64,000 nt of DNA, from positions 2,852,001 through 2,916,000 of the forward strand of contig NZ_QPES01000001.1 in assembly GCF_009455685.1 (NCBI RefSeq), written 5' to 3'. The notes under the pieces are model-generated. The model was not told the origin of the DNA. It searched no databases and saw only the letters and a program-made list of their open reading frames with translations. Position 1 is the stretch's first letter. Every line of letters begins with the position of its first letter. A program made the translations under genes and the position numbers. This stretch comes from Paraburkholderia hayleyella (GTDB lineage Bacteria; Pseudomonadota; Gammaproteobacteria; Burkholderiales; Burkholderiaceae). Positions 20,456 to 30,028 of the stretch are shown here, piece after piece.

Positions 20456-21367
20456 ATGCTGTTCTTTATTCGAAAACTGGATGGTATGTGCGAACGACTT
20501 CGGCGTATGAAGTGGGGGGTGATTGTCTTGGTTATGTTGCCAGGCTTTGTTTATGCCAATCTCATGCCCCGCGTATGCCTGGTGCCTGGATACGTGCCCA
20601 GCGATTCCGAAATTGTCGTCTTCGAATCGATCGTGTCCGATGACATGCGCAATTTCAGGTTGGGGCGGGAAACCGTCGCCGCGAATAAACTGAATGTCGC
20701 GCTTATCAGTGATTCAGCAAGCGAAGTGGCGCGCGCCTACGCCAAAAACCGGACAGAGGCCGACCGCCTTTACTCGAACAAACGCGTGTTGTTGTCTGGC
20801 GAGATTGCAGCGGTGTATCAGGAGACGGTCAGCGAGACCTCGGTGGTTTTTGCCGGGACTGGCACGCTTCAGGTGCGTGCCCAGCTCAAGACAAACTCTG
20901 CCGTCCTTATCCGCTCCCTCAAACAGGGTGACAACGTAGTTTTAGGTTGCATGCCTGCCAAATCAGTCAAGGGCGGCGTGCAGTTCAAGGACTGCATCTC
21001 TGGGGAAGAAATGGGGACTTTCGTCTGGAATACGTTGCGGGGCTATCTGGCTGACTTCTATCAGGGCAAGCGTCCTGCGGATATCACCATCCCTACGATG
21101 GCTATTAACATCGCGCTCTTCGCACAGGTCTTGCCTCCCGACAGTGGTTGCCCGGACGACATGGCGCGATGCGACGCCGCCTTCGAGGCGATGCCCCCTA
21201 TCGAATCGCACATGACGCAAGCGGTGATTAGGCGTTTTCAGGATGCTGGCCTCAACCTTGATCATTACGCGGAATTGCATAAACGCCAGATGGAAAGTAC
21301 CGCATCAGGTGGTACTCACGAAGAAACTGGAGCGATGCCACATCCGGCTTCGGATGCGTGCAAATAG
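20456..21367 (+). CDS. Exported OB-fold-like protein, candidate immunity partner (copy A)
   Basis: 303 residues from ATG 20456 with GGAAGGA upstream. A signal-like segment (WGVIVLVMLPGFVYA, ~19-33) predicts export. The middle (~110-200) has the pattern KRVLLSGEIAAV, GTLQVRAQL, GDNVVLGC, resembling the tRNA_anti-like OB-fold found in small exported proteins. The C-terminal part has ADFYQGKRPADITIPTMAIN and two Cys near the end. It is paralogous to 21761-22573 (about the same length; shared GYVPS, SG-I-AV, DFYQGK, TMA-N motifs). Function unknown; it travels with the small membrane protein. Confidence 0.7.
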   Translation: MLFFIRKLDGMCERLRRMKWGVIVLVMLPGFVYANLMPRVCLVPGYVPSDSEIVVFESIVSDDMRNFRLGRETVAANKLNVALISDSASEVARAYAKNRTEADRLYSNKRVLLSGEIAAVYQETVSETSVVFAGTGTLQVRAQLKTNSAVLIRSLKQGDNVVLGCMPAKSVKGGVQFKDCISGEEMGTFVWNTLRGYLADFYQGKRPADITIPTMAINIALFAQVLPPDSGCPDDMARCDAAFEAMPPIESHMTQAVIRRFQDAGLNLDHYAELHKRQMESTASGGTHEETGAMPHPASDACK

Positions 21368-21396
21368 CGACCAAAGAACGGGGGCAGGTTCACTTC

Positions 21397-21738
21397 ATGG
21401 TGGGCCATCAAGTTCCGTACCGATATTTTAAAGTGTCTATGTGTGAGCTGATTCAGTTCATCAGAATACTTATCTTCGTGGTTTGCGCGGTGATGATAGC
21501 TGGCGGCGTTATTTTGGCGTGCCACTTTTGTAAGAGTCGGGGAATCGACATGAATACATTTTCTGGAATGTTTGAGATGTATCGCCGTGTTTTCACGTTT
21601 GAGAGCAAAGCGTTCTCCATAGCTATTCTGGTTTGTATGTATGGGGCGGCTGCTTTGATTCTAACGGTTTTTTCGCTTACTGCCTGGGGTGTGGGCCATG
21701 GATGCGAATTTCCTCTTGCTAGAAAGCAGGTGCGATAA
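21397..21738 (+). CDS. Small two-helix membrane protein, candidate immunity (copy B)
   Basis: 113 residues if started at 21397, where GGGGGCAGG lies upstream; ATG 21439 is an alternative that aligns with copy A. Two hydrophobic helices (IFVVCAVMIAGGVILAC and ILVCMYGAAALILTVF) flank DMNTFSGMFEMYRRVF, matching copy A's KINKFSGVFEMMRHVY. The sequence just before it resembles the region at 22590-22620, a hint of repeated cassette insertion. It overlaps no other good frame. Confidence 0.65.
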   Translation: MVGHQVPYRYFKVSMCELIQFIRILIFVVCAVMIAGGVILACHFCKSRGIDMNTFSGMFEMYRRVFTFESKAFSIAILVCMYGAAALILTVFSLTAWGVGHGCEFPLARKQVR

Positions 21739-21760
21739 GTCAATCGATTTAGGTGAAGCC

Positions 21761-22573
21761 ATGTTCGACACCATTCCTTTGTTTCTATTCACGAAAGCGA
21801 GCCTTCGAGCTAAATTTTGCGTGATGCTGATTATGGCGCTTGCTCCGGTGCTCTGCGCTGCCGAAGGTTATGTTCCCAGTGAAGTTGAAACGGCTCTTCT
21901 AACGCTCATCCGACAGGACGATGTGCGTGCTTTCGGCGCGGGACAACAGAGCTATGCCGCGCAGGCCTTCAACATCGACGTTGCGACAGCACCAGAAATC
22001 GCTCGCGTCTACGAAAGTGGAGATGACGTCAAAGCCAATCAACGGTTTCTCAGCAGGCGCGTGCTTGTGTCGGGCACCATCGATGCGGTGTGGGCCAACG
22101 GCCCTGATCGCATGGTACTTGCCTATGCCGACACCGGGGCAACGCAAGTGCGCGCGATGGCCCACGGTGAACAAACATTGCACATGACCGCATGGCAGGT
22201 GGGGAACAAAGTTGCGCTGGTCTGCACTGGCGCTGGCGGAACCTCCCGCGTTGTCACCTTTGACGATTGCGAGAACGCGGACAACGTTGCCCAGCGCGAA
22301 TGGGAGCACCTGAATGCTTGGTTTGCCGATTTTTATCAAGGCAAATATGTGCCGAACATCATGGTGGTCACGATGGCCGTCAATGTTGCAGCGCGCGCCA
22401 GCAGGATGCCTGTTGATCACCATTGTGCTAGGAGTTCTGAAAAGTGTCGCGAGGCTGTGATGGCGATCGGTTCCCTGACCGACGATAAAGGTCTTTTGAA
22501 GGACGTCGTCCAGCGATTCGTGGCGCAGGGACTTGATTTGAGCTTGCTGGCCCCCGTGCAACTGAAGCCCTAG
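21761..22573 (+). CDS. Exported OB-fold-like protein, candidate immunity partner (copy B)
   Basis: 270 residues from ATG 21761 (AGGTGA upstream); a longer frame from 21689 would overlap copy B's small gene. Signal segment FCVMLIMALAPVLCAAEG (~22-38). The middle carries RRVLVSGTIDAVW, GATQVRAM and GNKVALVC as in copy A, then ADFYQGKYVPNIMVVTMAVN. The pair 21397/21761 therefore repeats the gene order of 19998/20456. Such duplication is common in immunity clusters, where variants guard against related toxins. No family function is asserted. Confidence 0.7.
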   Translation: MFDTIPLFLFTKASLRAKFCVMLIMALAPVLCAAEGYVPSEVETALLTLIRQDDVRAFGAGQQSYAAQAFNIDVATAPEIARVYESGDDVKANQRFLSRRVLVSGTIDAVWANGPDRMVLAYADTGATQVRAMAHGEQTLHMTAWQVGNKVALVCTGAGGTSRVVTFDDCENADNVAQREWEHLNAWFADFYQGKYVPNIMVVTMAVNVAARASRMPVDHHCARSSEKCREAVMAIGSLTDDKGLLKDVVQRFVAQGLDLSLLAPVQLKP

Positions 22574-22651
22574 CCAGTCAAAGGACGGATTTGGGTTCAC
22601 TCCCTGATGGGCCTTCAAGTTGCTGGCAATCGTACAAGCGATGCGGTAATT

Positions 22652-22719
22652 CGCATCGCACGCCATTCCATCTGCTGAGGAGAATTCCATGGCCCCGACA
22701 ATCCGACATGCGCTTTACC
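22652..22719 (+). pseudogene. Duplicated vgrG leader and start (vgrG scar)
   Basis: This stretch copies 12031-12097, i.e. the vgrG ribosome-binding site, ATG and first codons, with one extra C after the ATG that shifts the frame. Homology stops at CTTTACC, where rhs sequence begins. A second vgrG once stood here, or its start was copied, and an internal deletion or recombination joined it to an rhs 3' region. Confidence 0.85.
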
Positions 22720-23366
22720 GCGTATGCCAAGCCCGAAAGCGCTGGACAACCGCCTCAAGCAGTACGGCGGCACCCACTATCAGTACGATGCTTGGGGCAA
22801 CCTCGCCCACCGCTGGACGAACGGGCAGGAGAGCCATTTCACCTGGGACCTGTTCGACCGGCTCACGCACTACGAAGACGAACGCCTGCAAGCTGACTAT
22901 GGTTACGATGCGCTGGGCCGTCGGCTGTACAAACACACCCGGGCGCACTACGAGGAGCGACGTGAGGCCGGTGCGCAGTGGAACTGCGCAGAGCGCCTCA
23001 AGGTGAATCGCCAACACCAGTGTGGCTTCACGCTCTACGGGTGGGATGGCGATACCCTGGCATGGGAAAGTACCATTGCCGATGAAGATGGCTTTGGAGC
23101 CCGTACCACGCACTATGTCTACGAGCCCGGCACCTTCGTATCGGTGGCACAGGCGGTGCGTGCAGACGCGATCCTGCTGCAGGATGAGCCGCGTTACGGC
23201 ACACATTATCTCCGCGACAACGACCCGCTCTGGCTACCACTACCACCCGCCCCAGCCATCGACAGCCTGGCCTGGTACCAGTGTGACCATCTCGGCACGC
23301 CGCAGGCGCTGATAGATTCCTCTGGCAGCATCATCTGGAATGCAGAGCAATGTGTGTGGGGAACCG
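22720..23366 (+). pseudogene. Rhs fragment duplicated from rhs1 core
   Basis: Near-identical copy of 18604-19250 of rhs1 (about 647 bp, few substitutions). An ATG at 22724 opens a frame to 23509, but the Rhs match ends at the codons for CVWGT, upstream of the RYRYYDP...DPLGL signature, so neither the end of the core nor any toxin tail is present. The remaining frame, 23367-23509, has no recognisable content. It is best read as a remnant produced by homologous recombination; it may still serve as a template for gene conversion. Confidence 0.85.
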
Positions 23367-23501
23367 ACCCGTCCATCCAGTTAGTGGGTTCCGTGGAAGC
23401 GCTATGCCACGGCAAATCCCGGCGTCATGGCTCAGGAGCGCTCTCCAATAACTACGCCCAGCCCCTGGGGGGCGGGTCTTTTCCTGTTCAAGGGGAGCTT
23501 C

Positions 23502-26500
23502 ATGGATAGCGTGACTGCAGACTTGTCCTACGGACGCCAGATTGCTGTGGTTCCGGTGAACCTGATTCAACCCGCAGATGTCGCGCTGAGTGTCAGTGCA
23601 TTTGACAAATGGCTGATGGAGATCAGCGATGGCGTGATCACCCTGGAGCGGATCCGGAATGTCGCGGGGGCCATGCCGGTCCTGGGCAACATCCTGGCGC
23701 TGGCGGACGTGTTCGAAGACATCGTTACGCTGATGAAGGCTGATGCTCCTCACATGTTCGACTGGGTAAGCCTTGGCATCAACCTCATCGGCGTGGTGCC
23801 GTTGCCAGGGACAGCAGCGGCCCGCGTCAGCCTGCGCCCCACATTGCAGCTGGTGCGCCAGGAGCTGCGCCAGAATGGCAGGCAGCTCATTGGCGAGGCG
23901 CTCATTACGCTGCTGGCCAGCAACCTCAACGCCACCATCAAGGGCGAACTGGAAGATTTCGTCAGCCAGGCCCAGGCAGAACTGCCCGGGTTCATTGAAG
24001 AGGCTGCGAAGTTCGGTGAAAGGCTCATCATCGACCTGGCCGATGGCATCGACAACCTCGTCCTGGGCCAGCTCGACGCATCGGGCGATTTCAGGGAAGC
24101 TGACAGGCAGGTCTTCGAGGCCACCGGCAAACTCTGGCGCGACCCGGGCGGCATCTTCTCCAATATCTACGGAGCGGCCACCAGTTTTTACGCGGGGGTT
24201 GCCAAAAAAGGCGCCAACAAGGCTGCCGGGTTCATTCCAGAAAATATAGGCAAACTGGTACTGTCTCACACGGCAGATCTGCGCAGATTTTCTCCGAAAC
24301 TCGGACAGCAGATCCGGAACCTGAGCGATGCCAACATGGAACAGGGCATCGGCTGGATTATCCAGGGCCTGTCTGTTGCCCTTGCCGCTCGCAGCAGCGC
24401 TGGCCACAAGCATGGCGCCAACGTCAGGCACGACACGACCAGCGCCAGCCACAACAGCCGCCCAGGACAACCTGTTGAACCACGCTCCGCTGAAGGCAAG
24501 GCGAAGCACGACCCCAATCCGCAGAGAAGCGGAGTCTGCCCGGCCACCTGCAACAGCATCAGCTTTGCCATGGGCAGCGAGATACTCCCGCATACCGACT
24601 TTATCCTGCCGGGTCCGTTTCCCATCGAGTGGACGCGCACCTACCGCTCCAGTCTGGAGGCCTACGATGAGGCCGAATTCGGCGCGCGCTGGATTACCCC
24701 ATTCACGACACGCTTCGACCTGCACGGCGATGGCATCCGTTTTCATGCCGCCGATGGACGCAGCTTCGACTATCCGCTGCCCAGGGTCGGTGAGCTGCAT
24801 GATGACCGTATTGAAGGTCTCACGCTGGTGCGCGTGAGCGAGCACAGCCTGGTTCTCTGCCGTGGCCATGAGCGCCGCGAAACCTACGAACGTCACGGCG
24901 AGCGTTTCCTGCTGGTGCGTATCGAGCTGCGCGGGGGAGCCGGCCTGCTGCTGGGCTACGAACACCGTACCGGTGAGCGTGTTGTGCTTTCTGACCTGAT
25001 CACCTATCAGGACGATCCCAGCCAGGCGCACCTGCACCTGGGCACCCTGGTGGATGAGGCGGGCCGCATCACGGGCCTGTGGCTGATGGGCGAGGACGCC
25101 GCGCAGCGCCGCCTGAGCCTGTACCGCTACGACGAAGCGGGTGACCTCACGCTGGCCCAGGATGAAAACGCTGCCATCTGGACCTACCAGTACCAGCAGC
25201 ACCTGGTGACCCGCTACACCGACCGCACCGGGCGCGGCATGAACCTCGAATGGCAGGGCCAGGGTCCCGACGCCCGCGCCGTGCATGAGTGGGCGGATGA
25301 CGGCAGCTTCGATACCCGTCTGGAGTGGGACGGGAACATCCGGCTGACCTGCGTCACCGATGCCCACGGCCAGCAAACCTGGCACTACTACGACCACCTG
25401 GGCTACACGTATCGCATCATTCATTCCGACAGGCGTCAGGAATGGTTCTTCCGGGACGAGGCGAAAAACATCATCCACCATATCCACACCGATGGCAGCG
25501 AAGACCGCTACGCCTACGATGAAAACAGCAACCTGCTGGAGCACATCCGCGCGGACGGGACACGTGTTCACTATGCCTGGGATATGGCGGACCAGCTCAT
25601 CAGGATCAGCGACGCCGAAGGCGGGCTCTGGCAGCGCGACTACGACACCCGCGGCCGCCTGACCGAAACCGTCGATCCGCTGGGCAACCGGACCGGCTAC
25701 ACGTACAACCTGATGGGGATGCCGATCGCCATCACCGACGCCAGCGGCCGGCAAAAGCAGCTGGCGTACAACGCCAGCGGCCAGCTCACACGCTACGTGG
25801 ACTGCTCCGGCAAGGCCAGCGAATGGGTCTACGACGCCCGTGGCCAGCTGATGCAGTTCACCGATGCCGCAGGCCAGGCCACCCGCTACCGCCACGAATC
25901 GGGCCAGCTGGTGGCCATCCTGTATCCGGACGACAGCGCAGAGCACTTCGAGCGCGATGCCGAAGGCCGGCTGCTGGCCCACGTGGATGCGCTAAAGCGG
26001 CGCACCGGGTGGCACTACACCGGGGCTGGGCTGCTGTCGAAACGCGTGGACCCGGCCGGCCAGAGCCTGCGCTACCAGTGGGACAGGCTGGGCCAGCTCA
26101 CGGCGCTGCGCAACGAGAACGGGCGCGATGCAGAATTCACCTACGATCCGGTAGGCCGCCTGCTGGCCGAAACGGGCTTCGATGGTGTCACCACGCGCTA
26201 CGAATACGGGGACGCCACGGGTACGCTGGCGCGCGCCATCGAAGGCCAGCGCATCACCGCCTTTGCCTTTGACCCGATGGGACGGCTGACTGAGCGCCGC
26301 GCCGCGCTGCGAACTGGCGACACCCCGCCGCAGGAACAGGACTGGCAGGTCGAGCGCTTCGCCTACGATGGCAACGGCCATCTGGCACTGGCCAGCAACG
26401 CCGGCAGCCGGCTGCAATGGTTCCATGACGCGGCCGGCAACCTGGTGCGCGAGCACCAGCACTACCGCCAGCTGGGCAGGCCGCTGGTGGCGGTGTGGCA

Positions 26501-28187
26501 GCACGAGTACGACGTGCTGAACCAGCGCATCGCCACGCTGCGTCCGGACGGGCACCGGGTGAGCTGGCTGACCTATGGCAGCGGCCACCTGCTGGCGCTG
26601 CAGCTGGACGGGCACGAACTGGCCAGCTATGAGCGCGACGACCTGCACCGCGAGGTCGCGCGCCTGCAGGGCAACCGCCTGCTGCAGACGCAGCAGTGGG
26701 ATGCGCTGGGGCGCCTGAGCGGGCAGGTGCTGGCGCGCGAGGCGCAACCGGGCAAACAGGGCCCGCCCGGACAGACGCCAGGCGGCGAGCGGCTGCTGGT
26801 GCGCCGCTACCGCTACGACGCCAGCGGCCAGCTCACGGACATCAACGACACGCGCCGCGGCCAGCTGGCGTACCGCTACGACCCGGTGGGCCGCCTGCTG
26901 GAAGCGCAGAGCCGTCTCGGCCACGAGACCTTCGCCTTCGATCCAGCCAGCAACCTGGTCGACCCGCAAGCGCAACGCGAGACCGACCGCGAGCACCTGC
27001 CACGGCCGAAGGCGCTGGACAACCTGCTCAAACAGTACGCGGGCACGCACTACCAGTACGACGCGCGAGGCAACCTGACCCAGCGCTGGCGCAACGGCGA
27101 GGCCTGCCGCTACACCTGGGACCTGTTCGACCGGCTCACGCACGCCGGGGACGGGCGTCTCGAAGTCAGCTACACCTACGATGCGCTGGGCCGCAGACTC
27201 TCGAAGCACAGCCAGGCGCACTACCAGGCGCGCCGCGAGGCGGGGCCGCACTGGAACCGCAGTGAGCGGGTGAAGCGCAACCGCGAACTGCAGTGCGGCT
27301 TCACGCTGTACGGCTGGGATGGCGACACGCTGGCGTGGGAGAGCCGGATTGCTGACGAAGATGGTCTGGGCGCGCGCACCACGCACTACGTGTACGAGCC
27401 GGGCCGCTTTGTGCCGGTGGCGCAGGCGGTGCGTGAGGAGGCGATTGCGCTGCTCGATGAACCGGTGTACGGCGACTACTACCGGCAGGACGAGGACCCG
27501 CTGTGGAGCCCGCCGCCAGCGCCGCCGTCCGTTGACAGCCTGGCGTGGTACCAGTGCGATCACCTGGGTACGCCGCAGGAGCTGACCGATGAACGGAGCG
27601 AGATTGCGTGGGCGGCGGAATACCGCGCGTGGGGTGTGGCGAAGGAAGCGATACGGAAAGCGTCAGAGGGACGTGCTGAACTGCGCACACCGGTCAGGTT
27701 CCAGGGGCAGTACCATGACCATGAGACTGGGCTGCATTACAACCGGTACCGGTATTACGATCCGGAGGTGGGGAGGTTTGTTGGCAAGGATCCTATCGGG
27801 TATGCGGGTGGACTCAATACGTTCCTCTATGCGAACAATCCTGTGCAGTGGGTTGATCCGCTGGGGCTGCAAAGGAAGCCAAGGGTTCCGCCACACATCT
27901 CACAGCAGAAACAGGCTGGTCATGTATTGGGTGCGCCGCAGTACGACAATCGCGTAAAGCAAGGTAAGGCGACCTCATGCTTTTGCGATTGGGACGACGC
28001 GATTCAGTACACAGATGAAGCATGGAATCAAGGCATCCCTGTTCCCGGACGCCTCAATGTGCGAGATCACGATTTTAAGACGCCCGTAGGTTTTGGCCCC
28101 AACGGGGGCACTCAATCGTCAGTGCGTGTTCACCAAGATAATACAGGAAAGATCCATGGACATCCCAAAGGCAAAGAAACCCCGTGA
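23502..28187 (+). CDS. Rhs-family T6SS effector 2, type-50-like toxin tail
   Basis: 1561 residues from ATG 23502, which has AAGGGGAG upstream; an upstream frame extension to 23427 lacks one. The N-terminus (QIAVVPVNLIQPADVA) is homologous to rhs1's, as are the DUF6531 region and the Rhs/YD repeats. The core ends at RYRYYDPEVGRFVGKDPIGY...DPLGL, followed by a 105-residue tail: PHISQQKQAGHVLGAPQY near its start and GGTQSSVRVHQDNTGKIHGHP near its end. This pattern resembles polymorphic toxin type 50, a predicted RNase; I hold that family call at moderate confidence. No PAAR motif is seen. The immunity gene begins inside the last 32 bp. Confidence 0.9.
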   Translation: MDSVTADLSYGRQIAVVPVNLIQPADVALSVSAFDKWLMEISDGVITLERIRNVAGAMPVLGNILALADVFEDIVTLMKADAPHMFDWVSLGINLIGVVPLPGTAAARVSLRPTLQLVRQELRQNGRQLIGEALITLLASNLNATIKGELEDFVSQAQAELPGFIEEAAKFGERLIIDLADGIDNLVLGQLDASGDFREADRQVFEATGKLWRDPGGIFSNIYGAATSFYAGVAKKGANKAAGFIPENIGKLVLSHTADLRRFSPKLGQQIRNLSDANMEQGIGWIIQGLSVALAARSSAGHKHGANVRHDTTSASHNSRPGQPVEPRSAEGKAKHDPNPQRSGVCPATCNSISFAMGSEILPHTDFILPGPFPIEWTRTYRSSLEAYDEAEFGARWITPFTTRFDLHGDGIRFHAADGRSFDYPLPRVGELHDDRIEGLTLVRVSEHSLVLCRGHERRETYERHGERFLLVRIELRGGAGLLLGYEHRTGERVVLSDLITYQDDPSQAHLHLGTLVDEAGRITGLWLMGEDAAQRRLSLYRYDEAGDLTLAQDENAAIWTYQYQQHLVTRYTDRTGRGMNLEWQGQGPDARAVHEWADDGSFDTRLEWDGNIRLTCVTDAHGQQTWHYYDHLGYTYRIIHSDRRQEWFFRDEAKNIIHHIHTDGSEDRYAYDENSNLLEHIRADGTRVHYAWDMADQLIRISDAEGGLWQRDYDTRGRLTETVDPLGNRTGYTYNLMGMPIAITDASGRQKQLAYNASGQLTRYVDCSGKASEWVYDARGQLMQFTDAAGQATRYRHESGQLVAILYPDDSAEHFERDAEGRLLAHVDALKRRTGWHYTGAGLLSKRVDPAGQSLRYQWDRLGQLTALRNENGRDAEFTYDPVGRLLAETGFDGVTTRYEYGDATGTLARAIEGQRITAFAFDPMGRLTERRAALRTGDTPPQEQDWQVERFAYDGNGHLALASNAGSRLQWFHDAAGNLVREHQHYRQLGRPLVAVWQHEYDVLNQRIATLRPDGHRVSWLTYGSGHLLALQLDGHELASYERDDLHREVARLQGNRLLQTQQWDALGRLSGQVLAREAQPGKQGPPGQTPGGERLLVRRYRYDASGQLTDINDTRRGQLAYRYDPVGRLLEAQSRLGHETFAFDPASNLVDPQAQRETDREHLPRPKALDNLLKQYAGTHYQYDARGNLTQRWRNGEACRYTWDLFDRLTHAGDGRLEVSYTYDALGRRLSKHSQAHYQARREAGPHWNRSERVKRNRELQCGFTLYGWDGDTLAWESRIADEDGLGARTTHYVYEPGRFVPVAQAVREEAIALLDEPVYGDYYRQDEDPLWSPPPAPPSVDSLAWYQCDHLGTPQELTDERSEIAWAAEYRAWGVAKEAIRKASEGRAELRTPVRFQGQYHDHETGLHYNRYRYYDPEVGRFVGKDPIGYAGGLNTFLYANNPVQWVDPLGLQRKPRVPPHISQQKQAGHVLGAPQYDNRVKQGKATSCFCDWDDAIQYTDEAWNQGIPVPGRLNVRDHDFKTPVGFGPNGGTQSSVRVHQDNTGKIHGHPKGKETP

Positions 28188-28656
28188 ACTAGATTTTGAT
28201 TGGGATAAATTCTCCAACTCTGTAATCGGTTCGTACGGTAGCTTCGAACATCCTGAGTATTTATTTACTCATCAGTGGTTTACGGAGAAAAAATATCCGG
28301 AGATGATGGATTTTATCAAGGAAAACTATCAATTCTCTGAGGACACGGAACCCAATACCGATGTGAGCTACAGCTTTATTCTAAAAAAAGGCAAACAGGA
28401 TGCAATACTGAAGGTTTCGTTTGTTGGTCCATATTTCTATATGTCATCAATTTTGTCAGATGGAAGTCAGTCTGAGCCCGCTTATGATTTAACCGCAATG
28501 GATTTTAGATTTCCATTGCAAGAGTACTTACATCAGGCAGGATTTATCTGCACCACAAGTACTATTTTGTGCAAAAAGGTGCCGTTTGGAGGGCAGCGTG
28601 TCAGTGTGTACACAATCCTTTATTGTTATGAAGATGAGCCTTCGTGGGTTAAATGA
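28156..28656 (+). CDS. Candidate immunity protein for Rhs2
   Basis: 166 residues from ATG 28156 with AGGAAA upstream, overlapping the rhs2 3' end by 32 nt in a different frame. Soluble, acidic, rich in aromatic residues (SYGSFEHPEYLFTHQWF; VGPYFYMSSIL), with A+T-rich codon use unlike the Rhs core. No family recognised. Overlap with the toxin tail and lack of a signal peptide suit a cytoplasmic immunity protein for a cytoplasmic nuclease toxin; this is inference from position. Confidence 0.75.
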   Translation: MDIPKAKKPRELDFDWDKFSNSVIGSYGSFEHPEYLFTHQWFTEKKYPEMMDFIKENYQFSEDTEPNTDVSYSFILKKGKQDAILKVSFVGPYFYMSSILSDGSQSEPAYDLTAMDFRFPLQEYLHQAGFICTTSTILCKKVPFGGQRVSVYTILYCYEDEPSWVK

Positions 28657-29981
28657 AGTGCAATATTTATATATGGAAACTGTCGTTGCTGGTGCGCAGC
28701 TACCGTTACGACCCGGTGGGCCGCCTGCTGGAAGCGCAGAGCTGGCTGGGCATGGAGCACTTCGCCTTCGATCCGGCCAGCAACCTGGTCGACCCGCAAG
28801 CGCAGCGCGAGGCCGACCGCGAGCACCTGCCACGGCCGAAGGCGCTGGATAACCTGCTCAAACAGTACGCGGACACGCACTACCAGTACGACGCGCGGGG
28901 CAACCTGACCCAGCGCTGGCACAACGGCGAGGCAAGCCGCTACACCTGGGACCTGTTCGACCGGCTCACGCACGCCGGGGACGGGCGTCTCGAAGTCAGC
29001 TACACCTACGATGCACTGGGCCGCAGACTCTCGAAGCACAGCCAGGCGCACTACCAGGCGCGCCGCGAGGCGGGGCCGCACTGGAACCGCAGCGAGCGGG
29101 TGAAGCGCAACCGCGAACTACAGTGCGGCTTCACGCTGTACGGCTGGGATGGCGACACGCTGGCGTGGGAGAGCCGGATTGCTGACGAAGATGGTCTGGG
29201 CGCGCGCACCACGCACTACGTGTACGAGCCGGGCCGCTTTGTGCCGGTGGCGCAGGCGGTGCGTGAGGATGCGATCGCGCTGCTCGATGAACCGGTGTAC
29301 GGCGACTACTACCGGCAGGACGAGGACCCGCTGTGGAGCCCGCCGCCCCCGGCGCCGTCCGTTGACAACCTGGCGTGGTACCAGTGCGATCACCTGGGTA
29401 CGCCGCAGGAGCTGACCGATGAACGGAGCGAGATTGCGTGGGCGGCGGAATACCGCGCGTGGGGTGTGGCGAAGGAGGCGATACGGAAAGCGTCAGAGGG
29501 ACGTGCTGAACTGCGCACACCGATCAGGTTCCAGGGGCAGTACCATGACCATGAAACCGGGCTGCATTACAACCGCTACCGGTATTACGATCCGGAGGTG
29601 GGGAGGTTTGTTGGCAAGGATCCTATCGGGTATGCGGGTGGACTCAATACGTATCAGTACACGCCGAATCCCACGGGATGGATTGATCCGTTAGGGTTGG
29701 AAGCGAAAGATCTCGGAGTTATTTATCGTGGTGGTGGTAAAACCCCAGTAAATTTGACTCCGCGTACGCAAGATGTAACTGGTTTATCGGCTAACGTTAA
29801 TCCTATGCCGGGTAAAAATGTAGCTATTGACACTTCGAAGTTAAAGAAGCTTTGTGCTATTTGTGATAATAAGAAAACAGGACATATTTCGATAAAACCT
29901 AAGGATGCTTCGCAGATGACTGGCTGGATTAAAAGCAGAGCGGAAGGAGCAGACCATCCGTTAACAAAAAAAAAGAACTAG
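28653..29981 (+). pseudogene. Orphan Rhs tip with truncated toxin tail
   Basis: Frame opening at 28653 (overlapping the preceding stop, ATGA) with about 14 unrelated residues, then from ~28695 a near-identical copy of the rhs2 core 3' part (compare 26865-27860) through DPIGY and DPLGL. The tail (93 residues) is different from those of rhs1 and rhs2: LGVIYRGGGKTPVNLTPR near its start, IDTSKLKK, and GHISIKPKDASQMTGW. A TAG at 29979 ends it early. Beyond that stop, in the same frame, the codons read ELEEAVVGVIKK and end in a TGA (30030-30032) that overlaps the next ATG. It is an orphan tip that could be swapped into rhs2 by recombination. Confidence 0.8.
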
Positions 29982-30007
29982 AAGAGGCAAAAAGAACTAG
30001 AAGAGGC
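29970..30007 (+). repeat. Tandem 19-bp duplication inside the orphan toxin 3' end
   Basis: AAAAAGAACTAGAAGAGGC occurs twice in tandem (29970-29988, 29989-30007), next to a run of nine A. Removing one unit and two A restores an open frame through to the TGA at 30030. The insertion is thus 21 nt, in frame, but introduces a TAG. Confidence 0.85.
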
Positions 30008-30028
30008 TGTTGTTGGAGTGATCAAGAA

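Noticed and set aside
23331..25982. 883-codon minus-strand frame opposite rhs2
   Set aside because: Antisense artefact of high-GC Rhs repeats; no ribosome-binding site or recognisable motif.
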